A DNA stretch of 64,000 nucleotides, taken from positions 806,001 through 870,000 of the forward strand of contig NZ_CP192738.1 of the NCBI RefSeq assembly GCF_050749805.1, written 5' to 3'. Position numbers and translations under genes: made by a program. Position 1 is the first letter of the stretch. Every line of letters starts with the position of its first letter. Below the pieces are notes generated by a model. The model made no database searches and was not told the origin of the DNA. It was given only the letters and a program-made list of their open reading frames with translations. The DNA comes from Hahella sp018986435 (GTDB lineage: Bacteria; Pseudomonadota; Gammaproteobacteria; Pseudomonadales; Oleiphilaceae). Below, piece by piece: positions 1 to 8,616 of the stretch.

Positions 1-90
1 AGAGTCCATGCCCGGTATGGGTAGTTTAGATTCGGCGGGATTTTATTGGAAATAACGAAAAGGAACTTATCGGTTTAAGGCGTGACGCTA

Positions 91-576
91 TTACTTCGTT
101 GAGCAATATGCGCTGTTTTTTCTGTCTTTTACGCTTTGCAGCATATGCCAGACTAGGTATGCATGCATTGTTTCCTCGTTATGGAAATCGGCCAGTGATT
201 GTTTGCTAAAGGTATTTATGGATTCTTTGCTGGCATTGTTAGTCAGCCACTTGGAGAAGGAATTAATTAATATCTTCTCCTGATCGGAGCCTTGTTTAAC
301 TCTTTGAGCCCGCCCCTCAAGCTGGCCTAGGATAAAGGTGCAAGGATGCTCTGACTCAAGCGCCTTGTCGAAAGTTACCCACATTTTTTCACCGTCGGTA
401 TCAATGCAATAGGCCATGCTTCCGCCATCTGAAGGCAGCGCGAGTTCACAAATATCAAAATCGCCATCGCTATCCTGGATATGACTTATAGCCGCCCCCG
501 ACGTGTCACAAGCTGAGAAAAAAGGAGTTGAGATAAGCGCCAGGGTAAAGTGCAAGTAACGGGATACTTTTCTCAT
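91..576 (-). CDS. Putative lipoprotein of unknown function
   Basis: I do not recognise the family. I chose the internal ATG at 576 because it gives a short basic N-terminus (MRKVSRY), a hydrophobic stretch and a lipobox-like FFSAC, and because AGGAAAG lies about 12 bases upstream. The longer reading from 645 would bury the signal. The mature part has two acidic DSDGDFD-like runs and several cysteines (DICEL, AYCID, HPCTF, AYCST), suggesting a small disulfide-bonded lipoprotein. No neighbour on the same strand suggests a role. The lipoprotein call is fairly sure; the function is unknown. Confidence 0.6.
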   Translation of the reverse strand: MRKVSRYLHFTLALISTPFFSACDTSGAAISHIQDSDGDFDICELALPSDGGSMAYCIDTDGEKMWVTFDKALESEHPCTFILGQLEGRAQRVKQGSDQEKILINSFSKWLTNNASKESINTFSKQSLADFHNEETMHAYLVWHMLQSVKDRKNSAYCSTK

Positions 577-922
577 GCCAGAAGTATCTTTCCTGAATTT
601 TGGCTCATGAATGTATAGATCTGAGCATAGGAGCTCAAGCTTCAATGCCTGAGATCAAATATAAAGGCGCCGGATCTGAAGGCCCTAAACGATCTTAACC
701 TTGCCCGGGTGGCGACGATGCATAATGCTTATTTTGTTGAGAAGTTGTTATTTTTTCTGGCGGACTGCCTATCTTTGCCTACACTTAGAAAGACACAGCG
801 AATGCGCAGTCTGCCTCGTCAGACCAGCGGTTCGAACCTCTCGAATGATGTTTTCTTGAACGCTACTCGGCCCCTGCTTGGGGCCTTTTTTTATTCCTGG
901 ACCTGGAGCGTCGTATAGCTGC
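577..922. other. Intergenic region without a protein gene
   Basis: This stretch separates a minus-strand lipoprotein from the end of the helicase gene. Short open frames in it lack ribosome sites and look like chance. It holds a strong plus-strand terminator at 869-892, a tRNA-Leu-like start (GCCCGGGTGGCGA, 703-715) and a palindromic GGTTCGAACC (829-838), but I could not fold these into a tRNA. A small RNA ending at the terminator is possible. Confidence 0.5.
869..892 (+). terminator. Strong intrinsic terminator with no visible gene upstream
   Basis: GGCCCC (869-874), loop TGCTT, GGGGCC (880-885), then seven T (886-892). The T-run follows the stem only on the plus strand, so it ends plus-strand transcription although no plus-strand protein gene precedes it. 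It lies just past the end of the minus-strand helicase gene but is in the wrong orientation to serve it. Confidence 0.8.
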
Positions 923-3289
923 TCAATGGTCATCAGGGGCTGGGTCTTGCGACCAGAATTGAGTAAGACCGGATTGCAGATTTTGACTGCTTCTGACGAG
1001 CTGCGGACGCCAATGTTGTGGGGCCAAGGCAGGGTAAGGCGGTTTGGTGAAACGATCATCCACCAGGATCACAACGCCTTTGTCGGACTCGGTGCGGATT
1101 ACCCGTCCTGCGGCTTGCACCACCTTTTGCCAGCCCGGCAATTGGTAAGCGTAGGCAAAGCCGTCCATTCCCTGGCGCTCAAAATAGGCGGAGATCTGCT
1201 CGTTGACCGAACTGATCTGCGGAAGACCTGGGCCAAGAATAATGCAGCCCACCAGACTATCTCCGACCATATCGATACTTTCCCCATAGACGCCGCCAAT
1301 AACGGTGAAACCCAGCAGCTCGCGGGCCTTGCGGAAGCGGGTGAGAAAACGCTGCTGATCTTCCTGGCTGGCCTGTCGGGTCTGCTGCGCAAACTCTATC
1401 TCTGGATACAGCTTGGCGAAGCGCTCAGTGAGCTGCTCCATGTAACTGAACGCTGGCGTGAATACCCAATAGTTTCCAGGTCGGGAGGCGATGCTCTGCT
1501 GGATCAACGCGCACACTGCGTCCAATTGCGTGTCTCTGCTGCGCAGCCGGAAATTTAAATAGGGCGCAATGAACACTCCCAGATGCTCTGGCGGAAAAGG
1601 CGACAGGCTACGGAAAAGCTGGGGATTATCGTCCAGGCCTAATAAGCTCTGGTAGTAATACGGTGGCGTCAGTGTTGCGGAAAACAGGGTGACGCCATGA
1701 CAGGCCTGCAGCATCGGCCGCAGTAAACGGGCGGGAGACAGGCAGCGAAGACTCAGGACGCGCTGTTGCTCCCAGTCGCGTTCGAAACAGGCGAAATCGT
1801 CGCCGATGCTGGGCGCCAGACGTATCCAGCCCTGTGCGGTGAAAATCGCCTCCTGCACCTGTCGATTCAGCTCCGTATCCGCTGACGCCAGCAAATCCTG
1901 GGGCGACATCAGCCAGTGCTCCGCCACGGCGCAAAAATCCTGCAGACGCGCCTCCAGCGCTTGCTGGCCTTTTCCTGGCGCCTGCTCGGGCGTGATATGC
2001 ATTTGCCTGATGGCTTTGGCGACGGCGCTGGCGTCTTTCCTCAGCGCCTTGCATTGTCGGCCAATACGGTTGAAAGGAGCCTCGGACAGCTCTGCGGAGA
2101 ACAGATCCCGCGCCCGGTCAGGCAGGTTGTGCGCTTCATCCGCCAGCAGGCCGATACGATTTCGAGTGAAAAGGCTGTCTGATCTGACCTGGGGAGAAAA
2201 CGCATAGTTATAGTCGCCAATGAGGACATCCACCCAGGGCGCCAGCTCGCCCTGCAAACCGTGAGGGCAGAGATCGTATTTCAGCGCAATCTCGCGCAGG
2301 CGTTCGCCATCCAGCCATGCCGCTTCCAGCGCTTCCTCCCTTGCTTCCGGTAGACGTTGATAGAAGTCGCGTCGGCGTGGGCAGTCCAGCGGATCGCAAA
2401 CGGAGTCACCCCCGCAAATACGGTCGCGGGCATGGAGCTGCAAGGTGCGCAGCGGCGCATTGTCCAGGCGCATATCCTGCGTGGCTTTTAGCGCGGCTTC
2501 TTGGGAAGAAGTCTTGGCGGTGATCAGCATCACTTGATCCAGGTGACCTTCCCCCATGGCCTTCAGCGCAGGGAACAGCGTCGCCAGTGATTTGCCGCTT
2601 CCAGTGGGCGCCTCTATCAGCGCCTGACTGGCGTCGCGCAGGCTAAGATAGGTTTGGCGCGCCAACTCCCGCTGACCCGGGCGAAATCCGCTATAAGGAA
2701 AGTTGAGATCGCGCAGCAGACCGTTACGTTGAAGTCGATGCTCGGTCAGACGCCGATACCACTCTTGCAGACGCTGAAACAGCGTGTCGCTCTCTTGTTC
2801 GGCTTCCTCACAGGACATTTCGCTATCAAACTGCGTTTGCTCCATGTCCGGAACGCGCACATAAGTCAGACGCAGCCTGATCGGCGTTAGTGGGGGCTCT
2901 GTTTGCTCCCGTCGCCACAGCAGGGCGTACAGCAACAGCTGCAGCCGGTGTCTTTCCGCCAGTCCAAGGGGGATATGCTGAGGGTCCTGGCGCAGCGTTT
3001 TGATTTCTTCGAACAACACATGGTCGTCAGCAATGCGGAGGCCGTCTATGCGCCCCTGCAGTTGTAGTTGAAAGTCCGTTTCGGAGAGGGTGATCTTTAC
3101 CGGGGCTTCGCTGATGTAGTCCGCCGGCCAGCCTTCCTGAACCTGCTTGTGCGCAAGCTGCCCTTCGCGGGCGCTGGCGGTGTCCCGATCCTGATGGTCG
3201 AGATCGCCCAACAGCGCAAGAAAATGAGCGGCTTCCCGAACGCTGAGCTTGTAGGAGAGTTTGTCCGGAGGCGAAGTCTTTATAGCCAA
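923..3289 (-). CDS. Iron-sulfur DNA helicase of the XPD/DinG type with N-terminal nuclease-like domain
   Basis: A 788-residue superfamily 2 helicase. The N-terminus has a PD-(D/E)XK-like core (GRID82, then E95-I-K97), as in Cas4/RecB-type domains. The motor follows: Walker A APTGSGKS (227-234), four cysteines placed like an XPD iron-sulfur cluster (C292, C298, C303, C341), DEAH box (384-387), and a motif VI-like QAAGRVIR near the C-terminus. XPD/DinG enzymes unwind DNA 5' to 3'. Its start lies 10 bases inside the end of the VRR-NUC gene, so the two are translationally coupled and probably act on the same lesions. Family call is firm; nuclease activity of the N-terminal domain is inferred. Confidence 0.9.
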   Translation of the reverse strand: MAIKTSPPDKLSYKLSVREAAHFLALLGDLDHQDRDTASAREGQLAHKQVQEGWPADYISEAPVKITLSETDFQLQLQGRIDGLRIADDHVLFEEIKTLRQDPQHIPLGLAERHRLQLLLYALLWRREQTEPPLTPIRLRLTYVRVPDMEQTQFDSEMSCEEAEQESDTLFQRLQEWYRRLTEHRLQRNGLLRDLNFPYSGFRPGQRELARQTYLSLRDASQALIEAPTGSGKSLATLFPALKAMGEGHLDQVMLITAKTSSQEAALKATQDMRLDNAPLRTLQLHARDRICGGDSVCDPLDCPRRRDFYQRLPEAREEALEAAWLDGERLREIALKYDLCPHGLQGELAPWVDVLIGDYNYAFSPQVRSDSLFTRNRIGLLADEAHNLPDRARDLFSAELSEAPFNRIGRQCKALRKDASAVAKAIRQMHITPEQAPGKGQQALEARLQDFCAVAEHWLMSPQDLLASADTELNRQVQEAIFTAQGWIRLAPSIGDDFACFERDWEQQRVLSLRCLSPARLLRPMLQACHGVTLFSATLTPPYYYQSLLGLDDNPQLFRSLSPFPPEHLGVFIAPYLNFRLRSRDTQLDAVCALIQQSIASRPGNYWVFTPAFSYMEQLTERFAKLYPEIEFAQQTRQASQEDQQRFLTRFRKARELLGFTVIGGVYGESIDMVGDSLVGCIILGPGLPQISSVNEQISAYFERQGMDGFAYAYQLPGWQKVVQAAGRVIRTESDKGVVILVDDRFTKPPYPALAPQHWRPQLVRSSQNLQSGLTQFWSQDPAPDDH

Positions 3290-4959
3290 GTGACTTGAAC
3301 CAGTTGGTAAGGGATGCCATTTTGCTCGAACGTCGCCATCCAGCGCTTTTGATTAGGTTGCAGGCTGTCGGTGGGGCTTTTCACTTCCAGCAATTCATAG
3401 CCGCCCTGTTCAGGGAAGTGAATCAAGTCTGGAAAGCCGCTGCCGTTCTCCCGCAAGTCCCGCAGCATGCGTTGAAAGACTGCCCGCCAATGCTCGCGGG
3501 GAATACGCTGTAGCGCTATCTGCAGGTGGTCTTCTCCTGCTTCCGGCCAACCGACGAATGGATTGCTCAGGCCGAATTTGTCCCGCCATCGCGCCAGTAT
3601 GACCTCCGGCCAGTCTTCTGCGTTTAATAAAGCGAAAGCGGCCTGGATCTGCGTATGACGCTTCTTGGTGAAGCTGGCGTCGTAAAGATCATGGGGGCGA
3701 TGCTGATAGGGATGGCTGAAAGCGCCGGAAACCGGGGCGAAGACAGCCGGCCAGAAGGTCAGCCCGAATACCGCATTGAAGAGCCAGTTCTCTACGTAGA
3801 CACAAACTCCGCCCGCCCCGGCGACCTCCAAGCGCACCAGTTCCTCCACCCGCAACTCGGGATTGGCGGCGATAGTGAGCAAGCGCTGTAGGGGACGGAA
3901 AGGCGAAGAACGGTCCTTTGGGCGGCCCAGTGCTTTGGCGCACTTGTCGGTGAACTGCTCAGCGAAAATCAACTCCGCTTCGGTGTAAGGCGAGTCAATG
4001 ATGCTTGCGCAGATATCGTGCGCCGCCTCATATTTTTCCTGCTTGAACAGAATGCGGGCGCGGCGCTCCCGCGATGGTGGCGTCTCCGTACGCTGGTAAA
4101 CCTGATACGCTAGATCCAGATCCTGCAGGCGCTCCAGATCACGAGCGACTTTATTGCAGAAGCGATCGTGGCGACGGCGTAGGACGGCGCTATCTCCCGG
4201 CGCCGGCGTTCTGGCGACAATATCGGCGCATACGTCGACGCTTAGAGTTTCTAGAGCGGAATATTCGTCCGCCAGCGCCACCAGTTGCTTGATGTGATCG
4301 ATATCCTCACGTGCGGCGAACAGTCGGTGCTCGGGATCGAGCTGGTAGCTCTCGTAGCGAATGACGCCCAAATCAGAGGTGACGAAGGTGGTCAGGTCCT
4401 GATAGAGGTTGCCGAAAAACAGCAGCCGAAACAGCAATACTAAATCGGTATGGTTCAGCTGCAGAAAGCGGAAGTCGCCCTGTTGATAAATGTCCGCGCA
4501 GGTCAGCTCAAGTCCTTCCAGCAGTTTGTCGCGTTTGCTGCTGCGAGGGGCTTCCGCACGCCAGTTCTGGCGGATTTCCTCCTTGGTCAACAAGGCCAGT
4601 AACGCCGGGGCTTCTGCATCAGGATTGAATTCAATCCAGCCCTTGTCGGCAAGAATATCCAGGTCTTCGCCAAGTTGGGGAATCTCTGTATAAGCCAGTT
4701 TGTCGCTACGAAACAGCGGGCCTTTGCGCCCGTACAAGCGCACCAGCAATGCCTGTTGCGTGCGCGTCAGGGAGCGGAAATTCTGGATATAGGCGCTTTC
4801 TTCTGCGTTCAGCAGGTTGGCGTATTGAGCCTCCACGCAGCTCAACAGGGTAAGGAAGTTGTCCAGGTAATAAAACGGCTGAAGCGGCGGCGCAGTGACG
4901 GGAACATCCGCGTTGGAGAGGGTGGCGTTTGCTTCAGACATAGGGTTGGCTTCGGACAT
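3280..4959 (-). CDS. FAN1-like VRR-NUC domain structure-specific nuclease
   Basis: A 559-residue protein with a C-terminal VRR-NUC domain: PD at 510-511 and E525-V-K527, the catalytic signature of this PD-(D/E)XK subfamily. The middle is helical, like the repeat region of FAN1. Bacterial FAN1 (known from Pseudomonas) cuts branched and cross-linked DNA. The length fits that family. It starts within the stop codon of the regulator gene (TGATG overlap) and overlaps the helicase gene downstream. The first codons encode a doubled MSEAN, so translation may begin at 4959 or 4941. Family call is firm; substrate is by homology. Confidence 0.88.
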   Translation of the reverse strand: MSEANPMSEANATLSNADVPVTAPPLQPFYYLDNFLTLLSCVEAQYANLLNAEESAYIQNFRSLTRTQQALLVRLYGRKGPLFRSDKLAYTEIPQLGEDLDILADKGWIEFNPDAEAPALLALLTKEEIRQNWRAEAPRSSKRDKLLEGLELTCADIYQQGDFRFLQLNHTDLVLLFRLLFFGNLYQDLTTFVTSDLGVIRYESYQLDPEHRLFAAREDIDHIKQLVALADEYSALETLSVDVCADIVARTPAPGDSAVLRRRHDRFCNKVARDLERLQDLDLAYQVYQRTETPPSRERRARILFKQEKYEAAHDICASIIDSPYTEAELIFAEQFTDKCAKALGRPKDRSSPFRPLQRLLTIAANPELRVEELVRLEVAGAGGVCVYVENWLFNAVFGLTFWPAVFAPVSGAFSHPYQHRPHDLYDASFTKKRHTQIQAAFALLNAEDWPEVILARWRDKFGLSNPFVGWPEAGEDHLQIALQRIPREHWRAVFQRMLRDLRENGSGFPDLIHFPEQGGYELLEVKSPTDSLQPNQKRWMATFEQNGIPYQLVQVTWL

Positions 4960-5960
4960 CAGGTTATGCTGCGCCGCTGGAACTTGTTTCGATACTCTTT
5001 CGGCGTCAGGCCGGTTTTTTGCCGGAACAGTTTGGTGAAAGAGCTGACGTCTTCATAACCCACCGCTAGCGTGATCTGACTGACGTTGTCGGAGGTTTCC
5101 TCCAGGAGCTTTTTGGCCTCTTCCAGACGCAATGTCTGCAGGTAGCCAAGCGGCGTATCGCCGGTGGCGGCCTTAAAGCGGCGCGCCAGAGTGCGTGGAC
5201 TCATATTGAAGCGTCCCGCCAGGTCGTCGATGCGCACGTCCTGATCGCAGTGCGTTTCCAGCCAGTTTTGCACCCGCAGCACATCCTCATCGCGATGATA
5301 TTTGCGCGCCCGCATGGAGGAATAGCTGGATTGATAGGTGCGTCCCATATCAATGACGAAGGTTTTGGCGGTCTGCACCGCCACTTCGTGGCCGCAGAAA
5401 TGTTCGATCAGGTACAGACACAAATCCAGCCAGGCGATGCCGCCGCCGGAGCAGAACACGTTTTCCGAGGCGGTGAGCATTTGCTCCGGCCGCAGGTCCA
5501 CGCTGGGGTATCGCTGGCGGAACATGTCCACAAAGGCCCAGTGGGTGGTCGCAGTGCGGTTGTCGAGAATGCCAGCTTCCGCCATGAAAAAGGCGCCGGT
5601 GCAGTTGCCCGCGATGATTGTTCCCTGACCATTCATGGTTTTCAGAACCTCAATCAGTTGAGGGTTCTGCGTCAGTGTTTTTTCGATATCGCCAGCGATG
5701 GAGGGAATAACCAGGATATCGCTCGGCTTAATATCGTCAAAGCAGGCGTCGGCCTGAATCAGCAGCCGGTTATGGCAGCGCACAGGCTGGGCGTCCCGGG
5801 TGGCTACGCGGATATTGAACTTGGGATGGGGCTGGCTGCGCTGAATGTGATTCCAGGTGACCCCGGCCATCGCCAGCAAATCCACCACGCCGGTAATGGC
5901 GGAAGATACCGCGTAGTCGAAACCGAGAATTGTGACTTGCTGCATGCTTTTACCCGTCAT
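4959..5960 (-). CDS. AraC-family transcription regulator with DJ-1/PfpI domain
   Basis: A 333-residue GlxA/FtrA-type regulator. Residues about 6-190 form a DJ-1/PfpI (class I glutamine amidotransferase-like) sensing domain, with GNCTGAFFMAEAG around the usual nucleophile elbow. The C-terminal 100 residues carry two AraC helix-turn-helices (MSPRTLARRFKAATG and VGYEDVSSFTKLFRQ). No clear ribosome site decides between the ATG at 5960 and one at 5945. The gene overlaps the VRR-NUC gene by one base, so it heads a three-gene operon. Whether it controls that operon or only shares the transcript cannot be seen. Confidence 0.88.
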   Translation of the reverse strand: MTGKSMQQVTILGFDYAVSSAITGVVDLLAMAGVTWNHIQRSQPHPKFNIRVATRDAQPVRCHNRLLIQADACFDDIKPSDILVIPSIAGDIEKTLTQNPQLIEVLKTMNGQGTIIAGNCTGAFFMAEAGILDNRTATTHWAFVDMFRQRYPSVDLRPEQMLTASENVFCSGGGIAWLDLCLYLIEHFCGHEVAVQTAKTFVIDMGRTYQSSYSSMRARKYHRDEDVLRVQNWLETHCDQDVRIDDLAGRFNMSPRTLARRFKAATGDTPLGYLQTLRLEEAKKLLEETSDNVSQITLAVGYEDVSSFTKLFRQKTGLTPKEYRNKFQRRSIT

Positions 5961-6266
5961 CGCTTGGATTGGCTATATTAGCCTAAAAAATGTCGAAACA
6001 GACAGTGTTGGAGCGAGGCGATGCATGACATTCTGCTTTGGCCAACCAGATAGCGGCCTAACAGCTATCCTTTCTGGTTTGATTTGTCTCATACGCACCG
6101 CGTCAGCGGTACTTATCAGCCCATGTTCGACGACTCCCATGAAGGCGTCGGGCGTGGGTTTTTTTATGGATAAACCCTCACTATACTCACTATAAGAACT
6201 CAGATACGTTGTCTCTTGGTTTTTGCGGAATAAATTATTAGAACAAGCTGTTATAGGAGATCGCCA
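5961..6266. other. Divergent intergenic region
   Basis: Lies between the AraC-type regulator (leftward) and a small rightward gene, so it should carry both promoters. I see no open frame with a ribosome site. Around 6125-6172 there is GC-rich sequence ending in seven T, with only a weak stem (CCCA/TGGG); I do not call a terminator. Nothing else stands out. Confidence 0.4.
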
Positions 6267-6533
6267 ATGAGTATGGCGGAAGAGAGCCGGCAGGCAAAAA
6301 TGATTGCGGAGATGCGGGGCTTCATTAAGAAAGTGCTGATGGATCCCACCATTCCGGTTAAGTGCATGGAAATCGCACGCAGGTTGCAGCAGGAAAAAGA
6401 CGCGGAACGTAAAATGGCTGATGAAATCAGCGCCAGCACCACCATCCGCATTCCAGAAAACATGAGTGATGCGGACAAGCTGTTCCTGGACGTACTCAAC
6501 GAAGTCTTGGAGGATGAATCGGCGCTGTACTGA
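6267..6533 (+). CDS. Small cytosolic protein of unknown function
   Basis: An 88-residue charged protein with no signal peptide or membrane segment. It is predicted mostly helical: a basic, Lys/Arg-rich first half (EMRGFIKKVLMD, ARRLQQEKDAERK) and an acidic C-terminal tail rich in Asp, Glu and Leu. ATAGGAGA sits 6-13 bases before the ATG, a good ribosome site, which supports a real gene. I do not recognise the family. A 9-bp hairpin follows the stop codon. Confidence 0.6.
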   Translation: MSMAEESRQAKMIAEMRGFIKKVLMDPTIPVKCMEIARRLQQEKDAERKMADEISASTTIRIPENMSDADKLFLDVLNEVLEDESALY

Positions 6534-6570
6534 TTCCCGCAGGCCGGCGTCGCCGGTCTGATCAACGGCG

Positions 6571-6595
6571 CGCCAGAGTATTAATGACTCTGGCG
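6571..6595. terminator. Perfect 9-bp hairpin between two convergent genes
   Basis: CGCCAGAGT (6571-6579), 7-base loop, ACTCTGGCG (6587-6595). It lies between the converging ends of the 88-residue protein gene and the SdiA-regulated-type gene. Neither side has a T-run, so it may end transcription weakly, protect RNA ends, or need a factor. Confidence 0.4.
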
Positions 6596-6606
6596 TCGCA
6601 CGCTTC

Positions 6607-7473
6607 TTATTCGCTTATTACCACTTTATACACATACAACTCGGCGTCTTTATCGCTAATCACATAGAGCGTTTGGCTCGTCGGATCATAAGCAACTCCT
6701 TCCGCCTTTCGCACTGGCTTGAGCTTGCCGGGCTTTTTCCCAGGCTTGGTCAGCGCCGCAGAGCTTTTAACCCGTCCGCTTGTAAGATCATAGAAATAGA
6801 TCCTCGCCGCTTTGTCGCTGACGATAGCCAGCAAGTTGTGCTCGGGGATCACGGTCAGGCCGGAGTAGTCGATGTCATCCAGGGCGATATCGTCGTCGCT
6901 GACGCCGGTTTCCGCGAGTTTGACGCTGCTTATCACCTTGCTTAGATCGCCGGATAAATGCAGAAGTACGCCGGGATCGCCTTCTTTTATAGCGTAAATG
7001 CTTGCGTCTGCGGGGTTCCAGGCGATTCCTTCCAGACCTTTATTCTCTTTGGTTTGAGAAAAAAAGGTCGCGCTTTGGGCGAAGTCCTCGAAGTCCGATA
7101 AGCGACGCTGCGCCACTGGTTCGCCAGACGCGAGGTCGAAAATGAAAAACGCGTTGCTTTCCTCTTTAACCGCGATCAAACGGCGGTGTTCAGGGTCATA
7201 GGCGACGCCTTCAAAACCGGATGCAGGCGCATCGATGCTCTTGAGCACCTGTCCCTGACGATCCAGCAGAAATAACTTGGCGGTGTCGTCGCTGACTGTC
7301 CAGAGTCCGCCGTTGGCGTCGAGCGTCAGCCCGGATGGCTCCGTTAGCCCTTGAGCCTTGTTTTTAACGGAATGGAGTTCGGTGAACTGCAGCGATATTT
7401 CCATGGGAGCCGCCTGTGCAGACAGATGGATACTGGCTGCCAGCAGCAATGTGAGCCCCTGTTTGTGCGTCAT
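6607..7473 (-). CDS. Exported SdiA-regulated-type beta-propeller protein
   Basis: The ATG at 7473 gives a signal peptide (MTHKQ, hydrophobic core, LSAQA-APM), so I prefer it to the upstream start at 7530. The mature part resembles the SdiA-regulated family: repeats of the type GLTLDANGGLWTVSDDTAKLF, GFEGVAYDPEHRRLIAVKEE and GLEGIAWNPADASIYAIKEG suggest six propeller blades, as in NHL/strictosidine-synthase-like folds. These are periplasmic or outer-envelope proteins of unclear function, possibly calcium-binding. The gene stands alone, convergent with the small gene at 6267. Confidence 0.75.
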   Translation of the reverse strand: MTHKQGLTLLLAASIHLSAQAAPMEISLQFTELHSVKNKAQGLTEPSGLTLDANGGLWTVSDDTAKLFLLDRQGQVLKSIDAPASGFEGVAYDPEHRRLIAVKEESNAFFIFDLASGEPVAQRRLSDFEDFAQSATFFSQTKENKGLEGIAWNPADASIYAIKEGDPGVLLHLSGDLSKVISSVKLAETGVSDDDIALDDIDYSGLTVIPEHNLLAIVSDKAARIYFYDLTSGRVKSSAALTKPGKKPGKLKPVRKAEGVAYDPTSQTLYVISDKDAELYVYKVVISE

Positions 7474-7778
7474 GAAATGACGGAATGGTCTGGCGAATAT
7501 ATGGGAACAGGAAAGCGAATAGCGACGCATAAGTTTGATGTCGAATATTTATTGGCAAGGTTGGAGCGCTATTGTAATGCAAAACCTGATTGAGACGCCG
7601 GTTAACTCCCTGAAAGCCTCTGTTTCAGGGGCTTGCGGAACTGTTGGTGAGGATGGCTAGGTTGCAAATATTATTAGAATTCAAAATATTTATTGAGAAT
7701 TAACTTTCACCTACTTATGATTTTTAAGGATTTCGATAGACATTTTTGTTTAGTCATATAAGGAATTCGAGGGAAGTC
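7474..7778. other. Divergent regulatory region upstream of the ABC transporter
   Basis: Separates the leftward SdiA-regulated-type gene from the rightward transporter operon. Bases about 7660-7765 are markedly AT-rich, including TTAGAATTC and ATTGAGAATTAA, as expected of a promoter region. I could not assign a confident -35/-10 pair or operator. The transporter's ribosome site GAGGGAAG is at about 7769-7776. Confidence 0.4.
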
Positions 7779-8606
7779 ATGAAAAGTATATTCGCGTTTA
7801 TATTGTTCGCGCTCTCCACCGTCACAATGGCTGACACCTGGGATGAGATCAGCAAAGAAGGCAAGATCACCCTGGGCGTCGCCAACGAGCGTCCCTATGG
7901 ATATCTCACTCCCATGGGTGAGCCCGCGGGAGAGGCTCCATCCATCGCCATGTACGTTTTGGACAAGCTTGGTGTGGATGATGTGGAAGTGGTCGTAACG
8001 GAATTCGGCTCCCTGATTCCCGGGTTGAAAGCAGGCCGGTTCGACGTCATTGCCGCCGGCATGTACGTTAACCCCAAAAGATGCAAACAGGTGTTGTTTT
8101 CCAACCCTACCTACACCATCGGCGAAGGCTTTCTGGTGCTTGACGGTAACCCCAAAGGGTTGCATGGCTATGGCGATGTGAAAAAAGCGGATGAAGTAAA
8201 AATGGGCGTGATGGCTGGCGCGGTTGAATTTGGCTACGCGAAGAAATTCGGCGTGCCGATGGACCGCATTGTGACGTTGCCGGACTATCCTGCTGGCGTA
8301 GCGGCGTTGAAAGCCGGGCGCATTGATGCGCTAGCGGGCACCAGTTTGACCATGGCGCAACTGGCGCAGAAAGATGAGCGCGTGGAGTTGGCGCAGCCGT
8401 TTGATGAGCTGAAGATTGATGGGGAGTCCGTCAAAGGCTACGGCGCATTTGGCTTCCGTAAGGGCGATGAAACCTTGCGCGACAACTTCAATCGAGTGCT
8501 GGATGGTTTCCTGGGAACGGAGCAGCACGTCAGCATGGTGCAGGAATACGGATTCGGTAAGCACACTTTGCCGGGCGACATCACTACCCAGGAGCTGTGT
8601 AACTAA
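7779..8606 (+). CDS. ehuB: Ectoine/polar amino-acid ABC transporter, periplasmic binding protein
   Basis: A 275-residue SBP_bac_3 family protein. The ATG at 7779 follows GAGGGAAG and gives a clean signal peptide ending TMA-DTW. Features of the family include GVANERPYGY, the solute-loop FDVIAAGMYVNPKRC and a C-terminal QEYGFGKHTLP. The overall look and the B-C-D-A order of the following genes match ectoine/hydroxyectoine uptake systems (Ehu) known from Sinorhizobium. Substrate is inferred from resemblance and gene order; another polar amino acid or betaine is possible. No ectoine breakdown genes are near. Confidence 0.78.
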   Translation: MKSIFAFILFALSTVTMADTWDEISKEGKITLGVANERPYGYLTPMGEPAGEAPSIAMYVLDKLGVDDVEVVVTEFGSLIPGLKAGRFDVIAAGMYVNPKRCKQVLFSNPTYTIGEGFLVLDGNPKGLHGYGDVKKADEVKMGVMAGAVEFGYAKKFGVPMDRIVTLPDYPAGVAALKAGRIDALAGTSLTMAQLAQKDERVELAQPFDELKIDGESVKGYGAFGFRKGDETLRDNFNRVLDGFLGTEQHVSMVQEYGFGKHTLPGDITTQELCN

Positions 8607-8616
8607 GCCTTATCTC

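Noticed and set aside
703..838. tRNA-Leu-like start GCCCGGGTGGCGA and T-loop-like GGTTCGAACC
   Set aside because: No anticodon arm, acceptor pairing or CCA end could be built from the sequence between them; the second element is simply palindromic.
5250..5981. Plus-strand open frame of 243 codons opposite the AraC-type regulator
   Set aside because: His/Gly/Gln-rich shadow of a recognisable regulator gene.
6121..6172. Terminator-like GC-rich run ending in seven T
   Set aside because: The only stem I could draw is four base pairs; too weak to call.
8416..8616. Upstream extension of the first permease frame
   Set aside because: It lies inside ehuB in another frame; the real permease begins at 8617 where the membrane-protein pattern starts.
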